64,000 nt of DNA from Micropterix aruncella (GCA_944548615.1 OX155961.1:19056746-19120745); one strand, 5' to 3'. Positions 11,441-22,850 are shown, counted from the first letter of the stretch. Numbers and translations: made by a program. Notes: generated by a model from the sequence alone, not told the origin.

Positions 11441-12147
11441 TCAATACTAATATAAAGAGGTAAAGTTTGTGAGGTTGTAGGAAGTAATCTATGGATCTAC
11501 TGAATCGATTTTGAAAATTCTTTTAGCAATAGAAATCCCCGTTATTTGTAAGTGTCATAAGCTTTATATTAATTCGGAAAAAGAAAAGACTTTTTCGTCG
11601 TAGTCAGATTTGCAAAGTAACTCGGAGAAAAAACGGTCGAACGAAAACGTTTCTAACTAACGCTGCTTTAACGATGAGAGATATATGATTAAGTTTCAGA
11701 GAAAAGTTGTAGAGCTTGATAATGCCTACAAAAAAGTCAGCGACAGCATATGTCTAAATTATATGTCTAATTTAAATCGTTAGGTCATGTTTGTTGGTCA
11801 TAATATCAACAATTATGAATTCATATAAAAAAAAGTAAATGTATCGTCTCAAGTGTTTAAAATAAAAGACTTTTCCGTTTTACTGCATATAATTTCACTT
11901 TTACTGCATACATGGTTAAAGAGATGAGACACTCACAAATAAGACACTCACAAGAAGACACTCACAAATAATGGTAATATAGACAAATTGGCATGCAAAT
12001 ACATACATACTTATGCAGTAAAAATATAACCCTTCTTTTGGCAGCCAGGAAATAAATTAGAGCACTCAGTACTAACCAAATCACACTCATAATTTCATCA
12101 TAAGTAAAAAGTTTTACCGCCCAACGAAGTGGGCACGGGTCAGCTAG
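11441..12147 (+). mobile_element. Non-autonomous Helitron, copy 1
   Basis: Starts TCAATACTAATATAAAGAGG at 11441 and ends CAGCTAG at 12147, with an A before and a T after, as expected for Helitron insertion between A and T. A subterminal hairpin (ACCGCCCA, loop acgaag, TGGGC with bulge then CGGGT) occupies 12116-12140, just before the CTAG end. A 754-bp relative lies at 22851-23604. No Rep/helicase coding, so it depends on another element for movement. Confidence 0.85.
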
Positions 12148-12400
12148 TAAAATATAAAAAGAATAAAAGCCGTTACAGAAAGTGAACTATTGTATTTATA
12201 ATTATTTTTATTACGGTTTATTATGAAATATTTATGATAATGTATTTATCTATATAAATACATTTATATTTACGGAATATACTCAATCATACATTTATTT
12301 GACACTAAACACGATAAATTTATGTTAATTTATTGAAATTTGAATATTTCACTTCGTTACTAGGCCTACCGGATCTATACCTGACGGCCGTGAAGAAAAA
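12148..12400 (+). repeat. Dispersed AT-rich repeat, also at 34775 and 57840
   Basis: aaaaagaataaaa, gccgttacagaaagtgaa, tatttataattatttttatt, then gacactaaacacgata and ttatgttaatttattgaaat recur in the same order at 57840-58065, and the first part at 34775-34880. It abuts the Helitron end. Family unknown. Confidence 0.65.
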
Positions 12401-12544
12401 GAAAGAAAAACTAAACTGTCAAATGATGAATGTCAACACGCACCGCGGGACAAGGCGACTTATATTAAAGACGCTACTTTGTCGTTATATTAAGACCTAG
12501 GGGTCGCGGCATGTACCCTATGACACTCGGGATAACATAGCTGT

Positions 12545-12875
12545 GACAGAGCCTGGTCAATCGCTCATCGCCACTGCTTCTGCATGACAACGTATAATAA
12601 CCACAGATTTCACTGCCAACAGTCGCAAAGTTGCATAAGTTGCGGCTAGAGACTCTTGGTCACCCATCGTACTTACCAGACATTGCTCCAATAGAGTTCA
12701 GTTTTTTTAAGAATTTAGATTTTTCTTACAAGGGAAAAAATCTACTGTGAAGAGTCGGTGAGAAACACCTTTAAAGCATTCATTGGTTCCTGTCCACGAG
12801 AGTTTTACAGCAGATGAATTAAGCAACTCCTATTCAAATGACAAATATGCATAGATAATAGGGGACAATAATTAT
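12545..12875 (+). pseudogene. mariner transposase C-terminal relic (plus)
   Basis: Translating in shifting frames gives LLLHDNV, then ISLPTVAKLHKLRLETLGHP, then SYLPDIAPIEFSFFKNLDFF, then AFIGSCPREFYSR and QICIDNRGQ before the stop. These match the mariner order HDNA, LPHPPYSPDLAP, FKHLDNFL and RWQKCIDNNG, so both downstream catalytic aspartate positions (HD and PD) are represented. Several stops and frame changes show it is dead. An inverted partial copy lies at 12978-13205. Confidence 0.75.
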
Positions 12876-12945
12876 AATAATTATATAGAAAGTTTCTTCC
12901 TACAAAGTTTTTTCCCTTATTTTTTTTATAGAACAGCATCTTCAC

Positions 12946-12965
12946 AGGTAAGGACCCAATATCTT
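12946..12965 (+). repeat. Target-site duplication, left
   Basis: aggtaaggacccaatatctt is repeated without mismatch at 13965-13984 and brackets a 999-bp insertion that ends in an AAAT tail. Confidence 0.85.
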
Positions 12966-13964
12966 GATAACTTGATATCTTTCTCACCGACTCTTCACAG
13001 TAGATTTTTTCCCTTGTTAAAAAATATCTAAATACTGATAAAAAATTAATTCTAATGGAGCAATGTCTGGTAAGTACGACGGGTGACCAAGAGTTTCCAG
13101 CCGCAACTCCTGCAACTTTGCGACTGTTAGCAGTGAAATCTATTGTTATACGTTGTCATGCAGAAGCAGTGGCGATGAGCGATTGACCAGGCTCTGTTAT
13201 TTATTCACGAGCTTCTGCATCATTATTTGCAGTTCATAACAGTACACATTTACGGTAACTGTATAACCAGAGTGCAAGAATCTGTAATAGAAAACACCGG
13301 CACAGGATCACAAATTTGAAAATAATGCAAATTTTCAACATTACCATAGTTGCAAAAACGAAAATATTTGAGCAAAATCAAACGACAGAAAAATCGATAA
13401 ACAGCTGATATTTAAAAAAGAATAACATGGTCTTCAATCAAAATTTATAATAACTTGAAATTCCAACTCAGACCCAAGTTATCTAAGTTCAAAGTGACCA
13501 GTGTGAAAAAACAGCAATTATATATTTTTATTTATTACTATTACTTATTCATAAATTTTGGTGACTATTGTTTGATATCATTTGACATTTTATTTTATTT
13601 TTATTTTATTAACACGATTATTTATTTTTGTGTTTTATTTCCTATTGTGATCATTAGTTAGTGATTATTAGTTATAATTTGTAATGGTGACGGGAATATA
13701 TATATTTCTTTTCCTTTTTATTTTTTTTTATTCATTGCCGAATATATGTGATATAAAAACTAGAGAGCTAGCTGCCCTGGAACAAGTCCTGGCACTTAGT
13801 TGGGCAGCAGCAGTACTTAAATGCTAATGCTCATATCGGCCTTGTTTAATTTTAATTTTAATTATATATTTTTTTTTTATTGATATGATTATTAGTGATA
13901 CTTGTGCACTTGTAAATGAATTGTTAAATTAATTAAATAAATAAATAAATAAATTAATAAATAT
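12966..13964 (+). mobile_element. LINE insertion carrying an inverted mariner fragment
   Basis: Bracketed by a perfect 20-bp duplication and ending in an AAATAAATAAAT tail (13930-13964), as target-primed reverse transcription leaves. Its 3' part (13720-13964) contains tagctgccctggaacaagtc and gggcagcagcagtact, shared in inverted orientation with 58620-58830. Its 5' 240 bp is a minus-strand mariner fragment (12978-13205), about 90 percent like the mariner relic just upstream by eye. Bases 13206-13720 have no recognisable domain. No reverse transcriptase remains. Confidence 0.7.
12978..13205 (-). pseudogene. mariner transposase relic (minus), inverted copy
   Basis: The reverse complement repeats the HDN and PDIAP region of the plus-strand relic at 12545-12770. 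It is cut off at the LINE insertion boundary. Together the two arms could fold into a hairpin of about 230 bp with a loop of about 200 bp. Confidence 0.75.
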
Positions 13965-13984
13965 AGGTAAGGACCCAATATCTT
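13965..13984 (+). repeat. Target-site duplication, right
   Basis: Perfect copy of 12946-12965, directly after the AAAT tail. Confidence 0.85.
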
Positions 13985-14050
13985 ACAGGATCAAGTTAAA
14001 TTACACCATATCCAACTGGGCAAAACATTATCATCAAAGGGATGATAATA

Positions 14051-14626
14051 TCTATATATATAAAAATGAATCGCCGTGCGTTAGTCTCGCAGAATCTCGG
14101 AAATGACTCGACCGATTCGAATTATTTTTCTTTTATTTTGTTTGCCTTGATCCAGGGGTGGATTACAAAAAAAATATTTAGGAAAAACTCAAAGAAACAA
14201 CTGAAAATCGAAAAAATCGAAATTGGTCATTTTGGGAAATAGGCCACTTTCAATAGATGGCGTTCGCGGTAATCCTATTGTTTGACAGCTGCGCCATCCA
14301 TATAACTGTTATTCATTCCATGCGATTGTGTGAAATGGTCATTAAATTATAATTATTTTTTATTACATACGACATCGTTTTATTATACATTAAGTTAGTG
14401 AATTTGAGAATACATTTTGTTAAAGCGAATATAATTGCATTTTGCGGACATTAATTTTGATCAGCCATTCTTAGACTTTGCAGGCTTAGACAAAACCACG
14501 AACTTGGACTTAGTTTGGGGATTAGGATTAATAAAAGCTTATGTAGTTGATTAGGATTAATAACTGCTTATGAAGAGTTACAATCAAATCCATTTTAGGT
14601 GGTACGAAGTTCACTGGGTCATCTAG
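14051..14626 (+). mobile_element. Non-autonomous Helitron, second family
   Basis: Begins TCTATATATATAAAAATGAA and ends GGGTCATCTAG, with A before (14050) and T after (14627). The opening continues cgccgtgcgttagtctcgc, a text familiar from insect Helitrons. The 3' hairpin is worn. A 66-codon open frame inside (14042-14242) is not a gene. Confidence 0.75.
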
Positions 14627-14873
14627 TATATATAAAAAGAAAAAAGAAAAGTAAAAAGCTGTAAAAAATTAAATTATTACATCTGGACGAATAAATGATT
14701 AATATAATAATATTGCCTATTAAGGCGACTACACATTGATTTTATAACATTTTTTACTTTTTGAGAGAGGTAGTCGCCCACCAGGACTTTTCCACGCACC
14801 TAAAATATGAAAATTTATTTAAATTATTGACTCACTTTCTTGTTTTCTTCGCACTTACGCATAATTTATTATA
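14627..14873. other. AT-rich DNA, nothing recognised
   Basis: No coding or repeat signal apart from AAAAGA-rich simple sequence. Confidence 0.4.
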
Positions 14874-15245
14874 GTGTTAAGTTTAATTTTTCCTAATATA
14901 AATCCGGTGGCGCTGAAGCTTTTAAGTTTTAAAATCATTCTCCTTTTATGCATGCGTCGCGGAGTCATATCTAATCTTGAGCACCCACTAAATTCTCGCG
15001 ATTTAACAAATTATTTTGAGCAGACGCCATCTCTCAAGTCTGCGGAGGACGTCAACCTTCATTTATCCTAATATCTGTAGGGGCCACGCCATTAGCTCGG
15101 CAGAAAATGATTAACGCTGACCGGGCCACGCGAAACTTTCTCCATTAGTCTTAAAATAGGGGGATTAGCCGTCGGCAGCCGCGGCCAAAAATCGTCATTC
15201 GATTCGTTGCGCGCGATACCCACTCGTAAACTACCCAACTAACTA
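14874..15245. other. GC-richer island, non-repetitive
   Basis: Holds ccacgccattagctcggcag (near 15085), gggggattagccgtcggcag (near 15158) and several ATTA cores. No domain in any frame and no second copy here. Candidate host regulatory DNA. Confidence 0.3.
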
Positions 15246-15248
15246 TTA

Positions 15249-15757
15249 TTAAAATCACATCAATTTTGCATTCAGCGTTGGCTTTCTCAGAATGTCAAGC
15301 GTATGATATTATCTTGGGCGTTGATATTTTACCGCGCAGCATGTTGTACTCACGCAGGCTAGTAATGTCTCACGTCACTTTGACCCCTTCTACCTCAGTC
15401 GTTCGACCATATTGTGGAATTGGCCACGGAGTCCACCTAATCATCTACCATGTTATGGGTGTAACCTTATGGACTTTTTATAGTATTTTATTAGTAACGA
15501 TTCTTAAAATCGCATCAAATTTGCATTCGGCGCGGGCTTTCTCAGAATGGCAAGCGCATGTTATTATCTTGGGTGTTGATGTTTCGACCGTGCCGCATGT
15601 TGTACTCAAGCAGGCTAGTAATGTCTCACGTCACTTTGACCCCTTCTACCTCAGTCATTCCACCATATGGTTTAATTACCCCAAGGAGTCCACCTAATCA
15701 TCCAGCATAGTGTTGGTGTAACCTCAAGCGCATTATATAGTATTTTATTAGCAATAT
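15249..15757 (+). repeat. Tandem duplication, two units of about 255 bp
   Basis: Unit 1 runs from about 15249 and unit 2 from about 15505. Both contain ttttgcattcngcg-like text, ttatcttgggngttgat, gtctcacgtcactttgaccc, ggagtccacctaatcat and tatagtattttattag in the same order. The plus strand is open for 143 codons across both, but the two units are not read in the same frame throughout, so a protein is unlikely. Confidence 0.8.
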
Positions 15758-15799
15758 ATAAAATCGAAGACTATCGCGGTTGTTTGACATTATAAATAA
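15757..15799 (-). mobile_element. Penelope-like element end fragment
   Basis: aaaatcgaagactatcgcgg then ttgtttgacattataaata is identical to the end of the large Penelope-like element at 38065-38104. Only about 40 bp survive, directly after the 255-bp tandem duplication. Confidence 0.75.
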
Positions 15800-16160
15800 A
15801 ATAAACAACGAAGTTAGCCCATGAACCTTTTATTTATTTTTATTTATTTATTTATTTAAGAATTAATTACCATGAAACATTGATTAGCTTATAAAAATAA
15901 CAGGAACCGAATGGCAAAACCTTAACCTTTTGCTTATTTGTTTCTGTCACCCAACTGGGACTAGCCCGTTCTAGGGTGGACAGGACTCCAATATTACAAT
16001 CAAGTTTGCTTGATTGCTTGGTTGCTTACAAATATACAAGTTTTAGTAAAAAGCTAATGACACTAAATTGAAGTCTTCAGAATAAAATAAAATAATAATA
16101 ATAATAAAAAAATATTAAAAGATAATATAATAAATAAAATGCAATTCCATTATTTAATCG
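15800..16160. repeat. TTTA microsatellite and dispersed repeat shared with 7150-7350
   Basis: A short TTTA run at 15832-15860 is followed from about 15895 by the repeat ataacaggaaccgaatggc and tagcccgttctagggtggac, also seen at 7150-7350. Confidence 0.6.
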
Positions 16161-16847
16161 GCAACAAATATCATATAAAATTCGATTAAATAAAATAAAT
16201 AAAGTTATATGTGAGAAAAGGAAGAAACGGTCATTAATATTTATTAATATAAAATTACCTAGTCTAAAAAGTATACTTCATTGTCAAAGTCAAATAATTT
16301 TTGGTAGTTAGTTCAATGTTAAAATATACTTAACATATATGTTTAAAAATATGTTAATAATTTGTGCACCTAAGTTTTATTATACTATTATTTCTAACAT
16401 TTGATGTATGGTTAGTCTGTCATGATTCGATAACCATTTCTTTAGTTTATTTTTGAATTCCCTAAATGTCAAGTTCATTTTTATTTCCATATTGATCAGC
16501 TTGTAAAATCTCGGCGCAATGAAAGAGTAATGTCTTTGTCCAAATGATGTTTTCCTTCTGGGTATTATTGAGCTATTTTCTAAAACTTGTGTCGTTGGTC
16601 GCCGGTTCTGAATTATTCCTAAATTTGAGTTACTGTCCAAAAATAGCCTTAAGAGGGAAGTTTTTAGAAAAAGTTGCCTACAGTCAAGAACTTTAGCTTC
16701 CTTATAAAGTTCATTAGTGGGATGGCGATATGGTCTACGTAGAATAATTTTTAATATAAATTTCTGCGCAACTTGCAATGGCTCTAGCAGGGTTTTACCA
16801 CATCCACCCCATCCAATTATGCCGTAAGTAATAAGCGATTTTAACAC
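16161..16847 (-). pseudogene. LINE reverse-transcriptase C-terminus and 3' UTR (minus)
   Basis: The minus strand is open for about 155 codons (16847 to 16380) without an ATG start. It reads SLITYGIIGWGGCGKT, then VAQKFILKIILRRPYRHPTN, LYKEAKVLDCRQLFLKTSLL and finally SFIAPRFYKLIN. This is the conserved tail of non-LTR reverse transcriptase (YGI-WGG, QK---R, LF-E--IL---QLF, Y-AP--YN). 16161-16379 is AT-rich 3' UTR. The copy is 5'-truncated near 16850, where a Penelope fragment begins. Confidence 0.8.
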
Positions 16848-16857
16848 CCGACTGGCG

Positions 16858-16975
16858 ATGTGGCAACCACTGTTATCTAGGGTAGACTGGGCTTCAAATA
16901 TTATGCAGGCAGTTGCAACATGGCCGAAACGTCGAGTGTTACAAACCTCACGCGGTAAATTCGTTTTTTTATTTA
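16858..16975 (+). mobile_element. Penelope-like element fragments in head-to-head junction
   Basis: tctagggtagactg (near 16877) is in the orientation seen at 38175, while ccgaaacgtcg and cacgcggtaaattcg (16924-16964) are in the opposite one, as at 41435-41475. So two ends of the family were joined inverted, as in the big element's own inverted terminus. Confidence 0.6.
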
Positions 16976-17119
16976 TTTTATTGTTATATAATAATATATA
17001 TTAGTGTTATATATTATTTAGTGGCAATATATAGTAGTATTATATATTATTTAGTAGCATTATATACTCGTATTTATGTTATTTTATCTAGGCATAATAG
17101 TAACCTTAGCTGAGAGCAT

Positions 17120-17930
17120 CAGATAAAATCCCAGGACTAGAAAGATAGTAATTGTCTTCCGTGAGCTGCGAAATGTGATATCAAGGGCAACCTTGAGAAT
17201 GGTCTACATCGCGCTATGCCAGGGTTTATGGGATCACGGGATAATCGGTTGGGGTGTCTATACTAATTCGGCTCTTGATATTCTTATTAATGCTCTGAAG
17301 CTTTTATTGAGAGCCAGTAATAAAAAAATCTCCCCGATGTAGTTCAAAAAAGCTCTTTAACGAATTTCATGTAATTGATATAAGACAATTATTCGTTAAG
17401 CAGCAGCTTTATCATTTTCATAATTATAGAAAAACCAGGTACGCAATCAGCGAATAAAAACTACTAAGGCTGGAGAAGGTTTAAATGTTGAGATACCTCG
17501 GTTATAAACGGCCTGCGCACAAGGGCAGGCTTAGTATATATTTATTTTCTATATATTTTATACAGGTATTTTTATTATTTCTTATATATTATTAGTTATT
17601 ATTATAAATGATTATTTATTATTGCTATTATATATTATTATTATTATTACCTATTTAGTATTACTTGTCTATAGTTCTAATATTATTTTGGTGTAGTGAG
17701 AATTTCATTTTAACTTGATTTGATTAAAAAAAAAAATATTTTTAGTTTGGAATTTAACTTGATTTGATTCATTTTTTTTATTTTTAGTATGTATTTTTTA
17801 ATCATTTGTATTGGTGTTCTCCTTAGAACAGGCTCTGCCTAGTTAGGAGCAACACAATCAATGTTAAGTGCTAAAAGTGTAAATTTTTTTGTGGAGCAAT
17901 AAATAAATAAATAAAATAAAAATACGTTGC
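17120..17930 (+). pseudogene. LINE reverse-transcriptase C-terminus and 3' UTR (plus)
   Basis: From about 17141 the frame reads RELRNVISRATLRMVYIALC, QGLWDHGIIGWGVYTNSALD, then a stop (TAG near 17340). After a frame change it continues LFNEFHVIDIRQLFVKQQLY. This is the standard ORF2 tail. The 3' UTR contains an AT-rich stretch and ggctctgcctagttaggagc, and ends in an AAAT tail at about 17900-17930. Confidence 0.75.
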
Positions 17931-18104
17931 ACCCCGAATATACAATATACTAGATAAAAGTTTTAAAATACTTGATAACGCTGATAGTTTTAAAACTATA
18001 ATTTAAAAAAGGCTATAGGAGTTGGGGCTTCTTGGAACTGAGAAAGAAATGGTAATTGAGGTTTGATTAGTTTATTAATTCTATTCATGAAAGATGTTCT
18101 CTAT
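17931..18104. other. AT-rich DNA, nothing recognised
   Basis: No signal. Confidence 0.4.
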
Positions 18105-18425
18105 TGTTACTTTTATTACTGTTATCTATTTTTAATTTAGTTCATGGACATAATTTTGTCTCAAGTATATTCATTATAATACCTACATATCATACCTAAA
18201 ATTAAATATATATATATGTATATTCATGCATATAATATTGTTTTATCTATTTTGTCTCTTTCTTTCACCTCACTTCCCTATCCTGATTCCCCCCATTCTC
18301 AAGCGGAAACAATATAAAATTATATTGCGTTCATTTTGTATACTTTATATTCGGAATCCCATTAATGGATTTTTGTCCCTTTTAAATACGTTTTTATTGC
18401 ATTGTATGTAGTTCTGTCCACACTT
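18105..18425 (+). mobile_element. LINE 3' UTR, same family as 25066-26279
   Basis: ttagttcatggacataattt, cacctcacttccctatcctg, ccattctcaagcggaaacaa and tattgcattgtatgta match, inverted, the 3' UTR of the larger LINE at 25075-25420. Only the UTR is present. Confidence 0.75.
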
Positions 18426-18913
18426 TCAGGAAAATATTTCCATTTCCTAGGCTTGTGGCAACCTGGTCGTGTTACTTAACCGCCGAATTACACTATATTC
18501 ACTAAATTTATTATTTAATTATTATTTATTGTTGAGAAAAATTCAAAATATATGTTGACACTTAGAATTTAAATTTCGAATTTAAACCCCTATTTCTCAT
18601 TTCGCTTCATCTTTAGACCCTCGTAATCACTTGTAATGGAAAGTACTCATGATAATAAAACATACTAGCCCAAATTCGACTGCCCTACCATTTGCCATTA
18701 AGGAGTTCTAGTCCCTACATCCCGGCTCCATTATCAAATCAGCTCGATGGTACCAGAGTATTACATTGTCACCGAACTTATATATATAAGTACGCCAAAT
18801 TTCGGCTCAATTGTAAACCAGCTAGTGGTTAAAAAATGGTTTGCAAATGTTGAAACGGACAACTTACTTTCGAACATTGCAAGTTGTATGTAAAGTTCTC
18901 CTAATTACATAAA
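18426..18913. other. No recognisable feature
   Basis: AT-rich with some short complex sequence. accaaatttcggctcaatt-like text near 18790 recalls LINE 3' ends, but the match is too short to call. Confidence 0.35.
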
Positions 18914-18921
18914 GCTTGTAA

Positions 18922-19157
18922 TTAACCTCTCCTATGTAATTAACCTCTCCTATGTAATTAACCTCTCCTATAACTTTTAAACTACTATACGGATCGTAAA
19001 AAGAATAACTGCAAAATGATCACATTGAAATTTGAAATATTATAACGTTACAACATTATCTCGTATAACAATTAAGATAATAATGAATAAATATTACAGT
19101 TAGCACAGCGCGGAAAGCGTCTAACCAAAAATGGTTAGCTCACATAGGAAGGGTTGA
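18922..19157 (+). mobile_element. TTAA MITE (piggyBac-like) with triplicated end
   Basis: TTAACCTCTCCTAT is present three times at 18-bp spacing (TTAA at 18922, 18940 and 18958). The body from 18971 matches the MITE at 31556-31878 (aacttttaaactactata, ggatcgtaaaaagaataact, cgtataacaattaagataat, taaccaaaaatggtta). The right end ATAGGAAGGGTTGA at 19144-19157 is the inverted repeat with its TTAA worn to TTGA. It has no coding capacity. Confidence 0.75.
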
Positions 19158-19929
19158 AAAGCTACCTGCGAATATTAAATATTGAATAAATCTTAACAAT
19201 TTGTATCGTACTATGCAGTACTAGTAGTCTATTGATATAGATTATATAGGCCAGCGTAACATATTTTATAACATAAATTTTACATCAAACCTTTTCTCCT
19301 ATACAGTTTCAAGCCTATATTGTTATTATTTAAGTCAATGCTTTGTTGTCCGAGCGGGTATTCCCCATCTTAATGGAAAATGCTGCCCGTCGCTCGACCA
19401 CAAAAGGTCTCTTTGTTATAGGCTTTTGTTAGTTTTCGACTTATTTTGCGAACAATTGTTTTTGCACCACGTTTTCCGTTTCCACCGCATAGCTCACAGC
19501 CGCTGTTAATATTAATTACGAGAAACAGGCGCCGTAACCGTATTAAAATAAGTGTTATTACGTGGATTATTACGTGTTATTACGAGACATTTAAGTCTCG
19601 TCAAAACGTAGCTCAAACGTTAAATTATTTTGACGAAAGTACACAAGTAGGCGAATATAACAGTTTTCATTTTATTAATCTGTTTGATTTTAATGTCAAT
19701 ACGTCTAGAAGCTCACGCCAGATTTAAGATGATACTTCAAAAAAGTGATGTATCGTTTTCATCATCCATCAAACGTTTTCATAAACTATTGAACGTTTAC
19801 AAGAACCATCGAACGTTTTCATAAAGCCATCGAATAACCACGAAACAAGAAGCCTTATTCCACATCAGGTTTTACCGGCCGACGTCTATGTTGACCTACC
19901 TCGTGGTAAAACGGCTTAACTGATTGATT
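19158..19929. other. No recognisable feature
   Basis: Mixed sequence. A 93-codon open frame at 19446-19727 has no domain. cgaacgttt(t) is repeated several times at 19770-19820. Confidence 0.4.
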
Positions 19930-20280
19930 TGAATTTTGAAAAATAGACTCCTGAGGGGTCAAATAAGCGGTGTAATTAATAAAAAGTTTAAAGAAAATCA
20001 AAAGGGTTCAATTGTTTATTTTTTTTAATGTACCCTGCGGGCACGGACCTTACCTTGAAATTTAAAACATAGTCTCCTGAGGGGATCAAGGAAGCTAGTG
20101 ATTTATAAAAAGAAAAAAAAATATTAAATTGGCTAAAAATTATTAAAGTTGTTACAATTTTCAAAAACTCTAAAATGTGCCCTGCGGGCACGGATTAAAC
20201 CTTAAATTTGAAATACAGACTCCTCAAAAAGTCAGGTAAGCGGTGTGATTAAAAAAAGAAAATATATATATTCTCAGGTC
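19930..20280. repeat. Irregular tandem repeat, about 125-145 bp units
   Basis: actcctgaggggtcaaataa at 19946 is echoed by gtctcctgagggg near 20070 and agactcctcaaaaa near 20215. taccctgcgggcacggacc near 20031 is echoed by tgccctgcgggcacgga near 20177. The array is three worn units with no gene. Confidence 0.65.
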
Positions 20281-20629
20281 AAAAAAGGGCAACCGACAAA
20301 CGAAATATATTGATAGATGCCAGCAGGCCAATGGCTTAACTTTGTTATATTACATAGTAATCATGTTAATTTAACTACTAAACACTAACACAAAAAGGAC
20401 GAAAAAGATGAAAAAAGTAAACGTAGAAAATTATGCAATTTATTTATTACATGTAAATTGACTATGAGACGAGAACCGACTCTCTGGCATCTGATAAAAT
20501 TTACCTGCTGAAATACGAGAAAATAAGGAAAACTTCGTCCGGGACGCCGACTAAATTAAAGTTTCGAAAGGGGAAACTTTAGAAGTGATGCTTTTGAGTT
20601 TGGCGATACGATTCGCTCGAATCTCATAC
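20281..20629. other. No recognisable feature
   Basis: AT-rich to mixed; nothing identified. Confidence 0.4.
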
Positions 20630-21130
20630 TTTTGAGTTACTTATATTTGTCCTTTATGCTGTGCGTTCGGGTTGCTTTTAGTCCGTTCACTTTGCGAGTA
20701 GGCGTCTTTAGCATGGTCGGACGAGATGTAGAATGTTGCAAGTCAGACTTATCTGTCGGTGGCCTTCTACCGAGTATGGCGCGGAAGCCTCTTATTCAAG
20801 CCGGTGAAGACGGACGTCCTGCCGAAGATGGAGAACTTGATCGCATCTTTCCTTAGAGAATCTAGCTGTTTTGTTACTGTAGAGAACGCCAACTCAGCGA
20901 AGATGGAGATACGATCGGGCGGGCGTACCGCAAGGCAGCTTCCTCTCGCCATCTACAAGAATGACACCCCTAAACTGCTGGTCCTTATAGGCGTAACGGT
21001 TGCTTACAGCTCTGGCCGCAAAGTCAGCTTGGTTTGTGATTGGTTGAATTTGCGGTTCAGCTCTCATCCGGGAGCCTACTCGGAAACGTATATTTAATGA
21101 AAGAATTCCATTGGGAAAGACTTGGTTTTG
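20630..21130. other. GC-richer block with overlapping open frames, unassigned
   Basis: Open frames of 61-112 codons run on both strands (for example 20759-21097 plus). None carries a domain I recognise. The block ends 100 bp before a Penelope fragment and could be a decayed element or host DNA. Confidence 0.25.
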
Positions 21131-21239
21131 CACTCTGCAAAGCAGTGTTTTATAGGGTGAATTTCCAGGAATGTGTGGAGACGAAGTTTCTTACGAAATT
21201 GACGGCCAACTGATTACGGTGAAACATTTAATTATTAAT

Positions 21240-21413
21240 AGGAGATAAATGAATTTACCGCGTTAAATTTGTAGCATCCGACGTTTCGGTGACGTTGCAG
21301 CCGCCGTTGTCTAGGGTAGACTGAAAGAGCTGTCAATTCGTTGATCCGCGGGTAAGCCGCATACCGCTGCCGCCACTGCGTAGGTTACAACGGTGGTGGG
21401 GGGCCGGGCTCGA
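21240..21413 (-). mobile_element. Penelope-like element terminal fragment
   Basis: gaatttaccgcg, cgacgtttcggtgacgttgc, gccgttgtctagggtagact, ctgccgccactgcgtaggtt and acggtggtggggggccgggc follow in the same order as 38108-38275. It is a piece of the terminal repeat only. Confidence 0.8.
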
Positions 21414-21540
21414 TTTTAAATATAATTAATAAAACTTAAAACAGTACAATTTGTAATTAAAACAGTACAATTTTAAATAAACTGAAGCAAAGCAGTGACT
21501 GTAATATACATCGTGAGTATATTATACTATATTATACTAT

Positions 21541-22244
<704 letters not shown>

Positions 22245-22380
22245 ACGGTTGTCTGTAAAATATCGCTGTAGTGATAAGTCCACCATTTGTGTTTGAATTG
22301 TTTATTTTTTAACAAGAGTAATATTTACAATGAAATGTTTTATTTTTAAGCACAATAAAGTTATTCCATTTTATTTTATT
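22245..22380 (+). mobile_element. LINE 3' UTR with hairpin variant
   Basis: TATCGCTGTAGTGATA at 22261-22276 is the hairpin of the 1225-1385 family with one stem position changed to a G-U pair. It is followed by AAGTCCACC and CACAATAAAGTTATTCC with a TTATT-type tail. Confidence 0.7.
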
Positions 22381-22700
22381 CTTCTTCTTTATTCTGTAGC
22401 CGGCGATTGGAGAGCGGGTCGCACACGCATCCAATACGCTGCTGTCGGTGCCGCTGCATCTCGTACTCCATTCACGATTCGTTACCATCCTTCATGATTT
22501 TTGGTGACGTCTGGAGCTTCGATAGCAGATGATCGTTGATTCTATAAGTCGTCTTCGATATTCTTTAGCCAGGTTTTCTTCGGTGCCGAACGCTGAATTC
22601 TCCATTCTGTCGTTGGTCTCGCCAAAGAAGTTTACGTGCCAAGCGATTATCGTTCATTCGGCAAACATGGCCGAACCATCGTATTCGTTAATTCTATTCT
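22381..22700 (-). pseudogene. RTE-like LINE C-terminus, decayed
   Basis: The minus strand reads RIRWFGHVCRMNDNRLARKL and later RHRQQRIGCVCDPLSNRR, interrupted by stops. The RW-GHV-RM-D-R motif is the C-terminal hallmark of RTE-type reverse transcriptases in insects. It ends in a GAAGAAGAA tail, like the RTE relic at 61000. Confidence 0.65.
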
Positions 22701-22850
22701 AGAACAGGTGGCAGTTTTTTAAGGTTTAAAGATTATAAATTATATTTTTTGTAAATTTGAAATGAATAAAAACTTAAAAATTGGAATTACAATAAAAATG
22801 TTGATAAAATACCCATAAATCATATTTATCGGTAAATCACAAATTTGTCA
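22701..22850. other. AT-rich DNA, nothing recognised
   Basis: No signal. Confidence 0.4.
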
